A stretch of 64,000 nt of DNA from NCBI GenBank assembly GCA_016794365.1, contig JAEUKB010000050.1:1-64000 (forward strand), read 5' to 3'. Both the position numbers and the translations under genes were made by a program. Shown here piece by piece: positions 44,208 through 52,644 of this stretch. The notes under the pieces are model-generated. The model made no database searches. It was not told the origin of the DNA and worked only from the letters and a program-made list of their open reading frames with translations. The DNA is from Myxococcales bacterium. GTDB taxonomy: Bacteria; Myxococcota_A; Polyangia; Palsa-1104; JAEUJZ01. The stretch's first letter is position 1; every line of letters starts with the position of its first letter.

Positions 44208-45776
44208 ATGCAAACGGCCAAGAGCAGTGCGGTGTCGCGGAACAACCGAGTCGTGGTGATTGGCTCGGGATTTGGCGGGCTGTCGGCGGCCATTCGGCTG
44301 CAAGCGCGTGGCTATCAAGTCACGGTGGTAGAGCAGCGGGATCAGCCGGGCGGACGCGCCTATGTCTATCGCGACAAAGGCTATGTCTTCGATGCGGGTC
44401 CGACGGTGGTGACGGCTCCCTATCTGTTCGAGGAGCTGTTTACGCTGTGCGGTCGCAAGATGGAAGACTACCTGGAGATGCTGCCGGTGAGTCCGTTTTA
44501 TCGGGTGCGCTTTCACGACGGGCGCTACTTCGAGTACAGCGGCAACACCGAGCAGATGGTCGAGCAGATTCGCAAGTGGAACCCGGCGGATGTCGATGGC
44601 TACCTGCGCTTCATTGCCGAGTCCGAGCGCATCTTCAAGGTCGGCTTTGAGCAGCTCGGTGACCTGCCGTTTCACAACCTGACCGACATGCTCAAGATCG
44701 TGCCGCAGATGATTCGACTGCGCTCGCATCTGTCGGTGTACTCGCTGGTCAAGAGCTTCATCAAGCACCCGGATCTGCGCATCCTGTTGTCGTTTCACCC
44801 GCTGCTGGTTGGCGCGAATCCGTTTCAGACCACGTCGATTTACGCGCTGATCCTGTACTTGGAACGCAAGTGGGGCGTGTGGTTTGCAAAAGGCGGAACC
44901 GGGGCCATCGTCCACGCGCTCGTGAAGCTGTTTGTCGAGCTGGGCGGCGAAATTCGGCTGAGCAGCCCGGTCGAGCAGATCCTGGTCGAAAGCGGCGGTC
45001 TGTCCCCGAAAGCCAAAGGCGTGCGCCTGCGCGGTGGGGCAGAGCTGCCTGCGGACATCGTGATCTCCAATGCCGAGGTCGGTTTTACCTATCGTCACCT
45101 GCTGCCGGAAGAGGCGCGACGGACCTGGACCAACGAAAAGGTCGAGCGGACGCGCTTTTCGATGGGTCTGTTTGTCGCGTACTTTGGAACGAAGCGTCGC
45201 TACGAAGACTGTGCGCACCATACGATTGCGCTTGGGCCTCGGTATCGCGAGCTGCTCGACGACATCTTTACGGAAAAGACGCTGGCAGATGACTTTTCGC
45301 TGTATCTGCACCGGCCCACGGCGACCGATGAGTCGCTGGCTCCGCCGGGCGGAGATGCGTTCTACGTGCTGTCGCCGGTTCCTCACCTGGGCGCGGATCG
45401 GCCCGTGGACTGGGAAGCGGAAGGCGAGCGCTATCGCGACAAGATCTTTTCCTATCTGGAAGAGACGATGCTGCCCAACCTTCGCCAAGAGATTGTCACG
45501 AGCCGCTTCATTACGCCGGTGACGTTCCGAGACGAGCTGTCGTCGATGTATGGCTCGGGCTTTTCGGTGGAACCGACGCTGCTTCAGTCGGCGTACTTCC
45601 GACCGCACAACAAGAGCGAAGATGTCGAAGGGCTGTACATCGTCGGTGGCGGAACGCATCCAGGCGCGGGCATGCCGGGCGTGCTTTCGACATCGAAGGT
45701 GGTGGATCGACTGATTCCGCGCCTGCCGGGAGCGCCGCAAGGTGCGCCGATTGCGGGCACGCACGCAGGCTGGTGA
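44208..45776 (+). CDS. crtI: Phytoene desaturase (CrtI family)
   Basis: The 522-residue flavoprotein opens with the dinucleotide-binding motif VIGSGFGGLSAAIRLQARG and QPGGRAYV. It ends with the CrtI signature GLYIVGGGTHPGAGMPGVLSTSKVV. CrtI-type enzymes desaturate phytoene to lycopene-like carotenes, and the close relative CrtN acts on dehydrosqualene. Which substrate it uses cannot be read from the sequence. Its stop codon overlaps the ATG of the following phytoene synthase gene, so the two are one operon. No geranylgeranyl diphosphate synthase or cyclase gene is next to them. Confidence 0.9.
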   Translation: MQTAKSSAVSRNNRVVVIGSGFGGLSAAIRLQARGYQVTVVEQRDQPGGRAYVYRDKGYVFDAGPTVVTAPYLFEELFTLCGRKMEDYLEMLPVSPFYRVRFHDGRYFEYSGNTEQMVEQIRKWNPADVDGYLRFIAESERIFKVGFEQLGDLPFHNLTDMLKIVPQMIRLRSHLSVYSLVKSFIKHPDLRILLSFHPLLVGANPFQTTSIYALILYLERKWGVWFAKGGTGAIVHALVKLFVELGGEIRLSSPVEQILVESGGLSPKAKGVRLRGGAELPADIVISNAEVGFTYRHLLPEEARRTWTNEKVERTRFSMGLFVAYFGTKRRYEDCAHHTIALGPRYRELLDDIFTEKTLADDFSLYLHRPTATDESLAPPGGDAFYVLSPVPHLGADRPVDWEAEGERYRDKIFSYLEETMLPNLRQEIVTSRFITPVTFRDELSSMYGSGFSVEPTLLQSAYFRPHNKSEDVEGLYIVGGGTHPGAGMPGVLSTSKVVDRLIPRLPGAPQGAPIAGTHAGW

Positions 45777-46834
45777 TGACAGACGCTGGGTCTTCGGCCC
45801 TTGTGACGAGCGCTCGCAGTGAGCTGGCCAGCCAGGATCTGATCCTGTGTCAGCAGCACATCGCACATCACAGCAAGAGCTTTTATCTGTCGTCGCTGCT
45901 TCTGCCCAAAGCGGTTCGTCACGAGGCGTGGGCGCTCTACGCGTTCTGTCGGCAGGCCGATGATGCGGTCGATGGCGACAATCCGGGGGACGGCACAGTG
46001 CCGGTCGATGCGCCGGGTCCGCTCGCACAGCAGCAAGCGGTCCAAGGTCTGCGCAGGCGACTCGATGCGGTCTATCGAGGTGAGCCCGGCAGCGGTCCAG
46101 GGCATGCGATTGATCGTTCGTTTTACGCGGTGGTCGAGCGCACGCGGATGCCCAAGGCGCTGCCATCTCGGCTGCTCGATGGCATGGCGCAAGATGCCGA
46201 TAGCGTGCAGTACGGAAGCTGGGAAGACCTGTACAGCTACTGCTTCAACGTCGCGGCGACGGTGGGACTGATGATGACGTGCGTGATGGGGCACAAGCTG
46301 CCTGCGTCTCGTCATGCGGAGGTGCTGCTGCGTGCGTCGGATCTGGGCGTGGCGATGCAGATGACCAACATCGCGCGGGATGTCGGTGAAGATGCGCGAC
46401 GCGGTCGGGTGTATTTGCCCGATGAGCTGCTGCGTGCGCACGGTCTGACCCAGCATCAGGTGATGGCGGAAGCGGACTCGCGACGGCCCGCAAGTCAGGC
46501 GCTGCGTGGTGTGGTCGCAGAACTTTTGGCAAAAGCCGACGCACACTACCAGGCTGCGGAGCCCGGCATCGCGATGCTTCCCGACGGAGCACAGTGGGCA
46601 ATTCGATCCGCGAGCCGGATTTATCAGCGCATCGGTCGGGTGCTGGCGGGCCAAGGATATGACTCGCTGAACCATCGCGCGAGGCTGTCGGCGCTGGCCA
46701 AAATCGGCTGGCTGCTCGGGGCGTATGCGTCGGGACTGCGTCCTTCGGCGCGGCGCTGGCCCAAGCACATCACATCGGGTCCGGCGGATGCGCTGCTGCT
46801 CCGTTACTGTCGCGAAGTCGAGATCGTGGACTGA
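45776..46834 (+). CDS. crtB: Phytoene/squalene synthase family protein
   Basis: The 352-residue prenyl-transferase-type enzyme has the first Asp-rich motif in YAFCRQADDAVDGD and the second in MTNIARDVGEDARRGRVYLPDE. SKSFYLSSLLLP comes at the front. These enzymes join two prenyl diphosphates head to head, giving phytoene (C40) or dehydrosqualene (C30). With the adjacent desaturase it makes the first steps of a carotenoid. It starts inside the stop of crtI. Its final 31 bases overlap a convergent gene. I use the crtB name for the phytoene route, with crtM as the alternative. Confidence 0.88.
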   Translation: MTDAGSSALVTSARSELASQDLILCQQHIAHHSKSFYLSSLLLPKAVRHEAWALYAFCRQADDAVDGDNPGDGTVPVDAPGPLAQQQAVQGLRRRLDAVYRGEPGSGPGHAIDRSFYAVVERTRMPKALPSRLLDGMAQDADSVQYGSWEDLYSYCFNVAATVGLMMTCVMGHKLPASRHAEVLLRASDLGVAMQMTNIARDVGEDARRGRVYLPDELLRAHGLTQHQVMAEADSRRPASQALRGVVAELLAKADAHYQAAEPGIAMLPDGAQWAIRSASRIYQRIGRVLAGQGYDSLNHRARLSALAKIGWLLGAYASGLRPSARRWPKHITSGPADALLLRYCREVEIVD

Positions 46835-47904
46835 CTCGGCAGCGGCACGGCTTCGGACAGACCGGCGATCAAGGGCTCTAGCGGCAGCTTCGCGGTGTCG
46901 ATGCGCAGAAAGCGACCGGACACATCGTTCACGGGCATCGAGCAGGCATCAAACGAATCGACCGAGGCTGGATGATTGACAAGCCGCGCAAACACCGAGT
47001 CTGCATCCGGTCCAGCGCAGTCGGTTTCATACGGGCGGTAACAGACGCAGCGAGGCTGAATCGTGCGCTCCAGAGCACGCCACAAGCGACTGGCGGGCAG
47101 CGCTTCATCGAGCGTCCGGTCCGTCTTTCGCTGCATTCCCGACGACAGATGCAGCCAGCTTGGACAGCCGGGCGGCGTGGAATCGGACGGAACACCGTGC
47201 AGCTCAACCCGCACGGCTTTGTGCATCGCATCCATTCCAGATAAGAGCGCAAACATCAGGTGATCGACGGAGCTGGCTTCGTCGGAAGCGCGACGACAGC
47301 CTCCACATGTGCTGCTCTGCGCCGCGTTACAGCCCGAGCACGTCGCGAGGTTGCACGGATGCGCGGTGTTTTGCAGAAGCCCGAGCGCGCCCAGCTCTCG
47401 ATACAGGATGAATGCGCGGTCGTCTTGCAGATCGAGCCCGCGATGCGGCACCGTCAACGTCAGAGGCCGAGCCTGGGCAAGCTCCGACGGAGCACGCAGC
47501 ACAAACAGGCCGTTATAGCGACTGGCTCGCTCGGACAAGACAACGTGACGGCTGCCCGTCACAGTATCGACGACTTCTTCGGCTTGATAGCCCATCTGAT
47601 CCGCAAACAGCGCCAGGCTTTGACAGTCGCCCAGCTGCCATGACAGCGCCGCGTGATAGGCCGCCATCCAGCGCGGAGAGCCTCTTGTCACCGAGACAAA
47701 CGGACCGCCATCGCGCGCAGCAAAAGGCTTGCTGTGTAGATACGCGACGAGATCGACGTGAAGTTCAGGCAGGCACGATGCAGGCTGGACGTTGGCGCGC
47801 GCAGCCGCCGGAGGCGATGCAGACGAGGTGATGGTCTGGCTGGGAGCTGGACAGCCGCTCGCCGCAAGTGCGACGAGGGCGATGGGCCAAGCGCGGTGGA
47901 ACAT
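46804..47904 (-). CDS. Hypothetical lipoprotein
   Basis: The 366-residue protein has a lipoprotein signal (ALVALAASGC, Cys about 18). The mature part has a helical, Ala/Leu-rich N-terminal half (LVAYLHSKPFAARDGG) and a middle cluster of Cys (NLATCSGCNAAQSSTCGGC). A further Cys pair (RCVCYRPYETDC) precedes the Asp/Ser-rich end. The Cys cluster could bind a metal or form disulphides. I recognise no family. GGAGG stands just before the ATG at 47904. It follows lon on the same strand after 8 bases and may share its transcript. Its end overlaps crtB. Confidence 0.65.
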   Translation of the reverse strand: MFHRAWPIALVALAASGCPAPSQTITSSASPPAAARANVQPASCLPELHVDLVAYLHSKPFAARDGGPFVSVTRGSPRWMAAYHAALSWQLGDCQSLALFADQMGYQAEEVVDTVTGSRHVVLSERASRYNGLFVLRAPSELAQARPLTLTVPHRGLDLQDDRAFILYRELGALGLLQNTAHPCNLATCSGCNAAQSSTCGGCRRASDEASSVDHLMFALLSGMDAMHKAVRVELHGVPSDSTPPGCPSWLHLSSGMQRKTDRTLDEALPASRLWRALERTIQPRCVCYRPYETDCAGPDADSVFARLVNHPASVDSFDACSMPVNDVSGRFLRIDTAKLPLEPLIAGLSEAVPLPSQSTISTSRQ

Positions 47905-47912
47905 GTCCTCCG

Positions 47913-50342
47913 CTATGCCATGGCAGAAGTCGTCGGTCCAGTGGCGACGCCCGCCGGGCTGAGCGGTGCGAGCGGTGCGCTGCTGGCGCTTGGTTCCAGC
48001 ACGCTGTCGAGCACGGTACGGACATTCGAGACGACGACGAAGCTCATCTCGTTGCGGACATCTTGCGGAACTTCAAGGATGTCTTTGCCGTTGCGCTCGG
48101 GCAGAAACACGGTGCGGATGCCAGCACGGTGCGCAGCCAGGACCTTGGACTTGATTCCACCGACGGGAAGAACCGCTCCACGCAGCGTCACTTCGCCGGT
48201 CATCGCGACATCGGATCGCACCTTCCGCCCGGTCAGAAGCGAGACAATCGCCGACAGAATCGCCGTACCCGCCGACGGTCCGTCTTTGGCAATCGCACCC
48301 TGCGGAACGTGCAGGTGCAGATCCATGTTTTCCAAAAAGCCCGGATCGATCTGAAGTTCCGTCGAGTGAGCGCGCACCCACGACAGCGCGGTCTGGGCCG
48401 ATTCCTTCATCACGTCGCCGAGCTTGCCGGTCAGCTGCAGCTTGCCTTTGCCGGGCATCGCCGTCGCTTCAACAAACAGGATGTCGCCACCGACTGGAGT
48501 CACCGCAAGTCCCGTCGCGACACCTGGGCAGTTGGTGTGCTCTGCGATGTCGTGGAAGAACTTGATCGGGCCCAGGTATTCCGCAACATCCACCTGATCG
48601 ACGACCACGGACTTCGCTTCGGACTCTGCGCTTGCGGACTGCTCCGCGATCTTCATTGCTACGCCACGAATCACCGATGCCAGCTCTCGCTCTAGGCTGC
48701 GCACACCGGCTTCGCGCGTGTGACGCTCGATGATCTCGGTGATTGCTTTCTCGGTCAGCTGAATCTGCTCTGGCTTCAGTCCGTGCTCGCCAATCTGCTT
48801 GGGCAGAAGGTGTCGCTCGGCGATCTTTTGCTTTTCAGCGATGGTGTAACCGGGGATCTCGATGATCTCCATGCGGTCACGCAGCGCGAGCGGGATCGTC
48901 TCCAGCGTGTTCGCGGTGCAGATAAAAATGACCTCAGACAGATCGAACGGCACTTCCAGGTAGTGATCCGAAAAGGCGTTGTTCTGCTCGGGATCGAGCA
49001 CTTCCAGCAGCGCGCTCGACGGATCGCCACGATAGTCGTGTCCCAGCTTGTCAATCTCGTCGAGCAGCACGACCGGATTTTTGCTTCCGACGCGCTTCAT
49101 CGCCTGAATGATACGACCGGGCAGCGCACCGATGTACGTCCGACGGTGACCGCGAATCTCGGCTTCGTCCCGAACACCACCGAGCGAGATGCGATGGAAG
49201 TTGCGACCCAGCGCCGACGCAATCGAGCGACCCAGCGAGGTCTTGCCCACACCAGGCGGACCGACAAGGCACAGGATCGGACCTTTCTTCGTCGGAGCCA
49301 GCTTACGAACCGCCAGATACTCGACGATCCGCTTTTTGACCTTTTCAAGTCCCCAGTGATCCGCTTCCAGCACCGAGCGCGCCGCTGGTAGATCGTGCTT
49401 ATCGACGGTGCGCTTCGACCAAGGAAGATCGCACAGCCACTCCAGATAGGTGCGCTGGATCGACGCTTCCGGTGAGCCTTCGGGAATGTTGCGCAGACGA
49501 TCGAGCTGCTTTTTCGCGATCTTTTCCGCTTCCGCTGGCATCTCCGACTGGGTGATGCGCTCGGCGAACTGCTGCAAGTCCTTGTCGCTGTCGCTTTCGC
49601 CCAGCTCGTCTTGAATCGCCTTCATCTGCTGACGCAGCACGGCTTCTCGCTGACGACGCGCGAACTCGTTTTGCACCTGCTTGTCGATGCGCTCTTTGGC
49701 GCTCATCACTTCGGCCTGACGCTGAAGCACGGCCAGAACCTGATGCAGGCGCACCTTCACATCGAGCTGATTGAGCAGGCTCAGTCGCTCCGCAAGTGGA
49801 AGCTCGACGAGTGCCGACGCCAGATCGCTCACCAAGCTGGCATCGCGGGTCTGCTCCAGGAGCTGAAGCACCGCGCGCGCCGACTCGGGCACTTGAATCT
49901 GCTGGGCCAGACGCTGTCCGGCTTCTTTGACCGTCAGCGCCAGCGCAATGGTTTCGACGGAATCCCCACCGAGATCCGGCGCGGGCAGCGATCGTGCGAG
50001 CAGAAACGGCTCGGTGTTGACCACTTCAAAGCGACGACGACGCTCACCTTTGAGGATCGCCGTCATCTTGTCAGAGCCAGTGCGCACCACCTTCAGCACT
50101 TCGGCTTGAACAGCAATCGGGTGAAGATCTCCGGGCTGTGGATCTTCCGTGTGAGGATCGCGCTGGACCGCAACCAGCAGCGTCGGAGGATGCTGCTTGA
50201 CGACGTTTTCCAGCATCTTCAGCGAGCTGCGCCGACCGACCTCGACGGGCAAGGTCAGACCGGGCAGCAGCGTCAGGTTGCGCAGGGGCAGGACCGGAAG
50301 CTCAGGCGTCGGTTCGCTGTGGCTCGACTTGGGATCAAACAT
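47913..50342 (-). CDS. lon: ATP-dependent Lon protease
   Basis: The 809-residue Lon has its three parts in order. The N-terminal LON domain begins LPVLPLRNLTLLPG, and a coiled-coil and AAA+ module carries Walker A GPPGVGKT at 361-368 and Walker B PVVLLDEIDKL. The C-terminal protease domain has Ser 690 (KDGPSAGTA) and the Lys of the dyad near 731 (GGIKSK). It degrades misfolded and regulatory proteins in the cytoplasm as a hexamer. The start at 50342 has a GAGG about five bases upstream. The downstream lipoprotein gene is only 8 bases away. Confidence 0.97.
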   Translation of the reverse strand: MFDPKSSHSEPTPELPVLPLRNLTLLPGLTLPVEVGRRSSLKMLENVVKQHPPTLLVAVQRDPHTEDPQPGDLHPIAVQAEVLKVVRTGSDKMTAILKGERRRRFEVVNTEPFLLARSLPAPDLGGDSVETIALALTVKEAGQRLAQQIQVPESARAVLQLLEQTRDASLVSDLASALVELPLAERLSLLNQLDVKVRLHQVLAVLQRQAEVMSAKERIDKQVQNEFARRQREAVLRQQMKAIQDELGESDSDKDLQQFAERITQSEMPAEAEKIAKKQLDRLRNIPEGSPEASIQRTYLEWLCDLPWSKRTVDKHDLPAARSVLEADHWGLEKVKKRIVEYLAVRKLAPTKKGPILCLVGPPGVGKTSLGRSIASALGRNFHRISLGGVRDEAEIRGHRRTYIGALPGRIIQAMKRVGSKNPVVLLDEIDKLGHDYRGDPSSALLEVLDPEQNNAFSDHYLEVPFDLSEVIFICTANTLETIPLALRDRMEIIEIPGYTIAEKQKIAERHLLPKQIGEHGLKPEQIQLTEKAITEIIERHTREAGVRSLERELASVIRGVAMKIAEQSASAESEAKSVVVDQVDVAEYLGPIKFFHDIAEHTNCPGVATGLAVTPVGGDILFVEATAMPGKGKLQLTGKLGDVMKESAQTALSWVRAHSTELQIDPGFLENMDLHLHVPQGAIAKDGPSAGTAILSAIVSLLTGRKVRSDVAMTGEVTLRGAVLPVGGIKSKVLAAHRAGIRTVFLPERNGKDILEVPQDVRNEMSFVVVSNVRTVLDSVLEPSASSAPLAPLSPAGVATGPTTSAMA

Positions 50343-50701
50343 GGTTTCCTCTTTGTGCAGACCGCGCCTTGCGACGAGTGGTCCGACTTTACGACAGCCT
50401 CAAACTGCGCTCGCGTTACGAAAAGGCAATTCCGTTAGTTTACGATGCCTTGCCTGGGCTTGCATCTTCTCGCAGACAGGACTTACTCACCTGTCTCGCG
50501 ACGCAATGGATATGGGCAAAACCTAAGAAGGCCAGCCTTCCTGTCAATGTAGGTGTAGTGCAAAAGTTTCCGTAAGGTCACGCTTGCGTCGCCGAAACCT
50601 GGAAGGTCGTCGGAAACGCTCGCTGCCGTCTGGCACAAATTCGCTCAATGGCTCGGCTGGTCATCGTGATAAAGTGATCAAACCGCCGTCGAAAGTGAGC
50701 C
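50343..50701. other. Divergent promoter region between lon and the pseudokinase gene
   Basis: These 359 bases separate two divergent genes. Coding signals are absent on both strands. A small inverted repeat (GAAGG/CCTTC around 50527-50540) is visible. I see no CIRCE element and no clear heat-shock promoter. The region must carry promoters in both directions, but I cannot place them reliably. Confidence 0.4.
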
Positions 50702-52600
50702 ATGACCACAGCTACTCCCCTGCGCTGCTTTGAGTGTGGCGCGATGTATCCCGCTTCGGCCCGCACCTGCGATAACGACGGTGCGCCGCTCTGCCCCGAG
50801 ACAGTTGCCCACAACTGGAAGGTCGAAGGAGTGCTGGCGCCTCGTCTGGGCGGAGGCGTCTTTGCCGCGTTTCATCGCACCACCGGCGTGCGCGCAGCGA
50901 TTACGTACTTCCCAGCGAAGAGCGCGAGCGAGCCCATGACGAGCGATCGGATCACCCGAGAGCTGTCGGCGCTGCGCATCTTGGACAAGAGCCGAGGCTT
51001 GCTCCAGCTAATCGAAGAAGGAAGCGAACCCGACGGTACACGCTACCTGATTCACGAGCTGGGCACGCTGCGACTGCTGCAAGATCTGCTCGACGAGTGG
51101 CAAAAGCCGGATCGGGGACTGCTCGACCCGCCGATCGCTGCGCAGGTGGTCAGGCCGATTCTTTCGACGCTCTCGACGGCACATCGAATTGGCGTGGCGC
51201 ATGCGAGCCTGACGGCGCTCGATATCTATCTACAGAGCGAAGGCGATCCCGCCGCGGGCATCACGCGCGTCGTCGAAGCCCGGCTGCACGGTGTGCTGAC
51301 CTTTCCGATGGGGCCGGATCTGCGTCAGGCGGTGGCGCAAGATCTCCGAGCGGTCGGTGCGACGCTGTTTGAGCTGATGGTGGGTCGCAGACCGCCCGAT
51401 TCCGTCGAAGCTCTGCGCGCACTGCCGATGCCGAAGATCATGTCCACGCCGGTCGGTAAGGTTGCGATTCGCGCGCTCGGAGCGGGAGAACAGCCGGCCT
51501 ATCTCGGTGCCGAAGAGATGCTGCGTGCGCTGGTGACGACGGTTCCGACGGTGCTGGCCCCGCCAAACCTGGATGCGGACTCGGTGACGCGCGTCGATCC
51601 AGATGTGGCCAAGCGAGCGCCCAAGAGTGCAAAGCAAGATACGGTCAACACCAAGCCGACGGTGCCGATCGAGATCATTGCGCCGCCAGCCAGTCGTCCG
51701 GCTCCGTCTCAGCCCGCGCTGCCACCACCTGTGGTGACGGGACCGGTGCGCAGTGGCCTGACTGCGGAGCTGCGTCAGGTCTCGATTCACGATCTAATGA
51801 AGGAACGCGAGCGCGTAGAGCCCAAGCCGCAGGTTGAGACGCTGGCGCGCTCGACGCAGCATCGCGCTTCGGTGACGGACATTCCGATGATGCCGCCGCC
51901 GCCAGAGCTGCCGGACCCCAGCGATCTGCCGCCGGTGCTGCCCGTGGCTGCGCAGCCCGTTGTCGCGGTTGTCTCCGTCGCTGGATCCGAGCCAGGATTT
52001 GGTCAAGAGCCCACGATCCCAGCCGTCGTCAATCCTTCGACGCTGGCCGCTAGCCTGGATCGCGTGCAGCACTCGCCACTGGTTATCGATCCGCCTCGCT
52101 CAGCGACGGTTTCGCAAGATCGCGCAGGCGGTGTCACAGTTTCGATCAGCGGATCGATGCCCAAGCCCTTGGGACACAGTGGACCGATTGTGATTCCGCC
52201 GCAGCCATCTGGACCGACGGTGGCTGGACGATCTCCATCGGGAAACAATGCGATTACGGCCAGCACGTCGGGACCGCTGGCCAGCCTGCCCGCTCGGCCC
52301 GTTTCGCGGCCCCCTCTTGCGCCTGCGCCGGGTGTTCCGCTCGCCTATGAGCCCACGCCTGCCGCCGGTCAGCCTGCGGTGAATCCCGATGCTCCGACGG
52401 AGCCTGCACCGGCGTTTCAGCCGGAAAGCAAATCGGCAGCTCCGACGGAAGCTCCAGCAGCCATCGTCGCAGCGGAGCCCGCCGCAGCCCCGGTCAAGCC
52501 GGACGAATCGAGCGGACGCGATCTGCCACCGTGGGTGTGGGCAGCAATCTTGGCGACGGTCTGTCTGCTGGCGCTGCTGGCTGGCCTGTTTGGACGCTAA
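50702..52600 (+). CDS. Membrane-anchored pseudokinase with N-terminal zinc ribbon
   Basis: The 632-residue protein has a zinc-ribbon motif (C9-F-E-C12, C23, C31). A kinase-like lobe (about 45-285) keeps the general fold but lacks the catalytic signatures: the Gly-rich loop is LAPRLGGGVFA, the catalytic loop position reads VAHASLTALDI instead of HRDLKPEN, and no DFG is present. A Pro/Ala/Ser-rich region of about 300 residues follows, and a C-terminal transmembrane segment (WVWAAILATVCLLALLAGLFG) places the bulk in the cytoplasm. I infer a non-catalytic scaffold or regulator. It heads a six-gene co-directional run reaching 56711. Confidence 0.8.
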   Translation: MTTATPLRCFECGAMYPASARTCDNDGAPLCPETVAHNWKVEGVLAPRLGGGVFAAFHRTTGVRAAITYFPAKSASEPMTSDRITRELSALRILDKSRGLLQLIEEGSEPDGTRYLIHELGTLRLLQDLLDEWQKPDRGLLDPPIAAQVVRPILSTLSTAHRIGVAHASLTALDIYLQSEGDPAAGITRVVEARLHGVLTFPMGPDLRQAVAQDLRAVGATLFELMVGRRPPDSVEALRALPMPKIMSTPVGKVAIRALGAGEQPAYLGAEEMLRALVTTVPTVLAPPNLDADSVTRVDPDVAKRAPKSAKQDTVNTKPTVPIEIIAPPASRPAPSQPALPPPVVTGPVRSGLTAELRQVSIHDLMKERERVEPKPQVETLARSTQHRASVTDIPMMPPPPELPDPSDLPPVLPVAAQPVVAVVSVAGSEPGFGQEPTIPAVVNPSTLAASLDRVQHSPLVIDPPRSATVSQDRAGGVTVSISGSMPKPLGHSGPIVIPPQPSGPTVAGRSPSGNNAITASTSGPLASLPARPVSRPPLAPAPGVPLAYEPTPAAGQPAVNPDAPTEPAPAFQPESKSAAPTEAPAAIVAAEPAAAPVKPDESSGRDLPPWVWAAILATVCLLALLAGLFGR

Positions 52601-52644
52601 CCGTCAGGCTGACGCGTACGCACATCGCGCGCTGACTCCGTGAT

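Noticed and set aside
44199..46166. 655-residue minus-strand frame across crtI
   Set aside because: crtI and crtB carry unmistakable motifs. This frame is Arg/Gln/His-rich and has no family signal.
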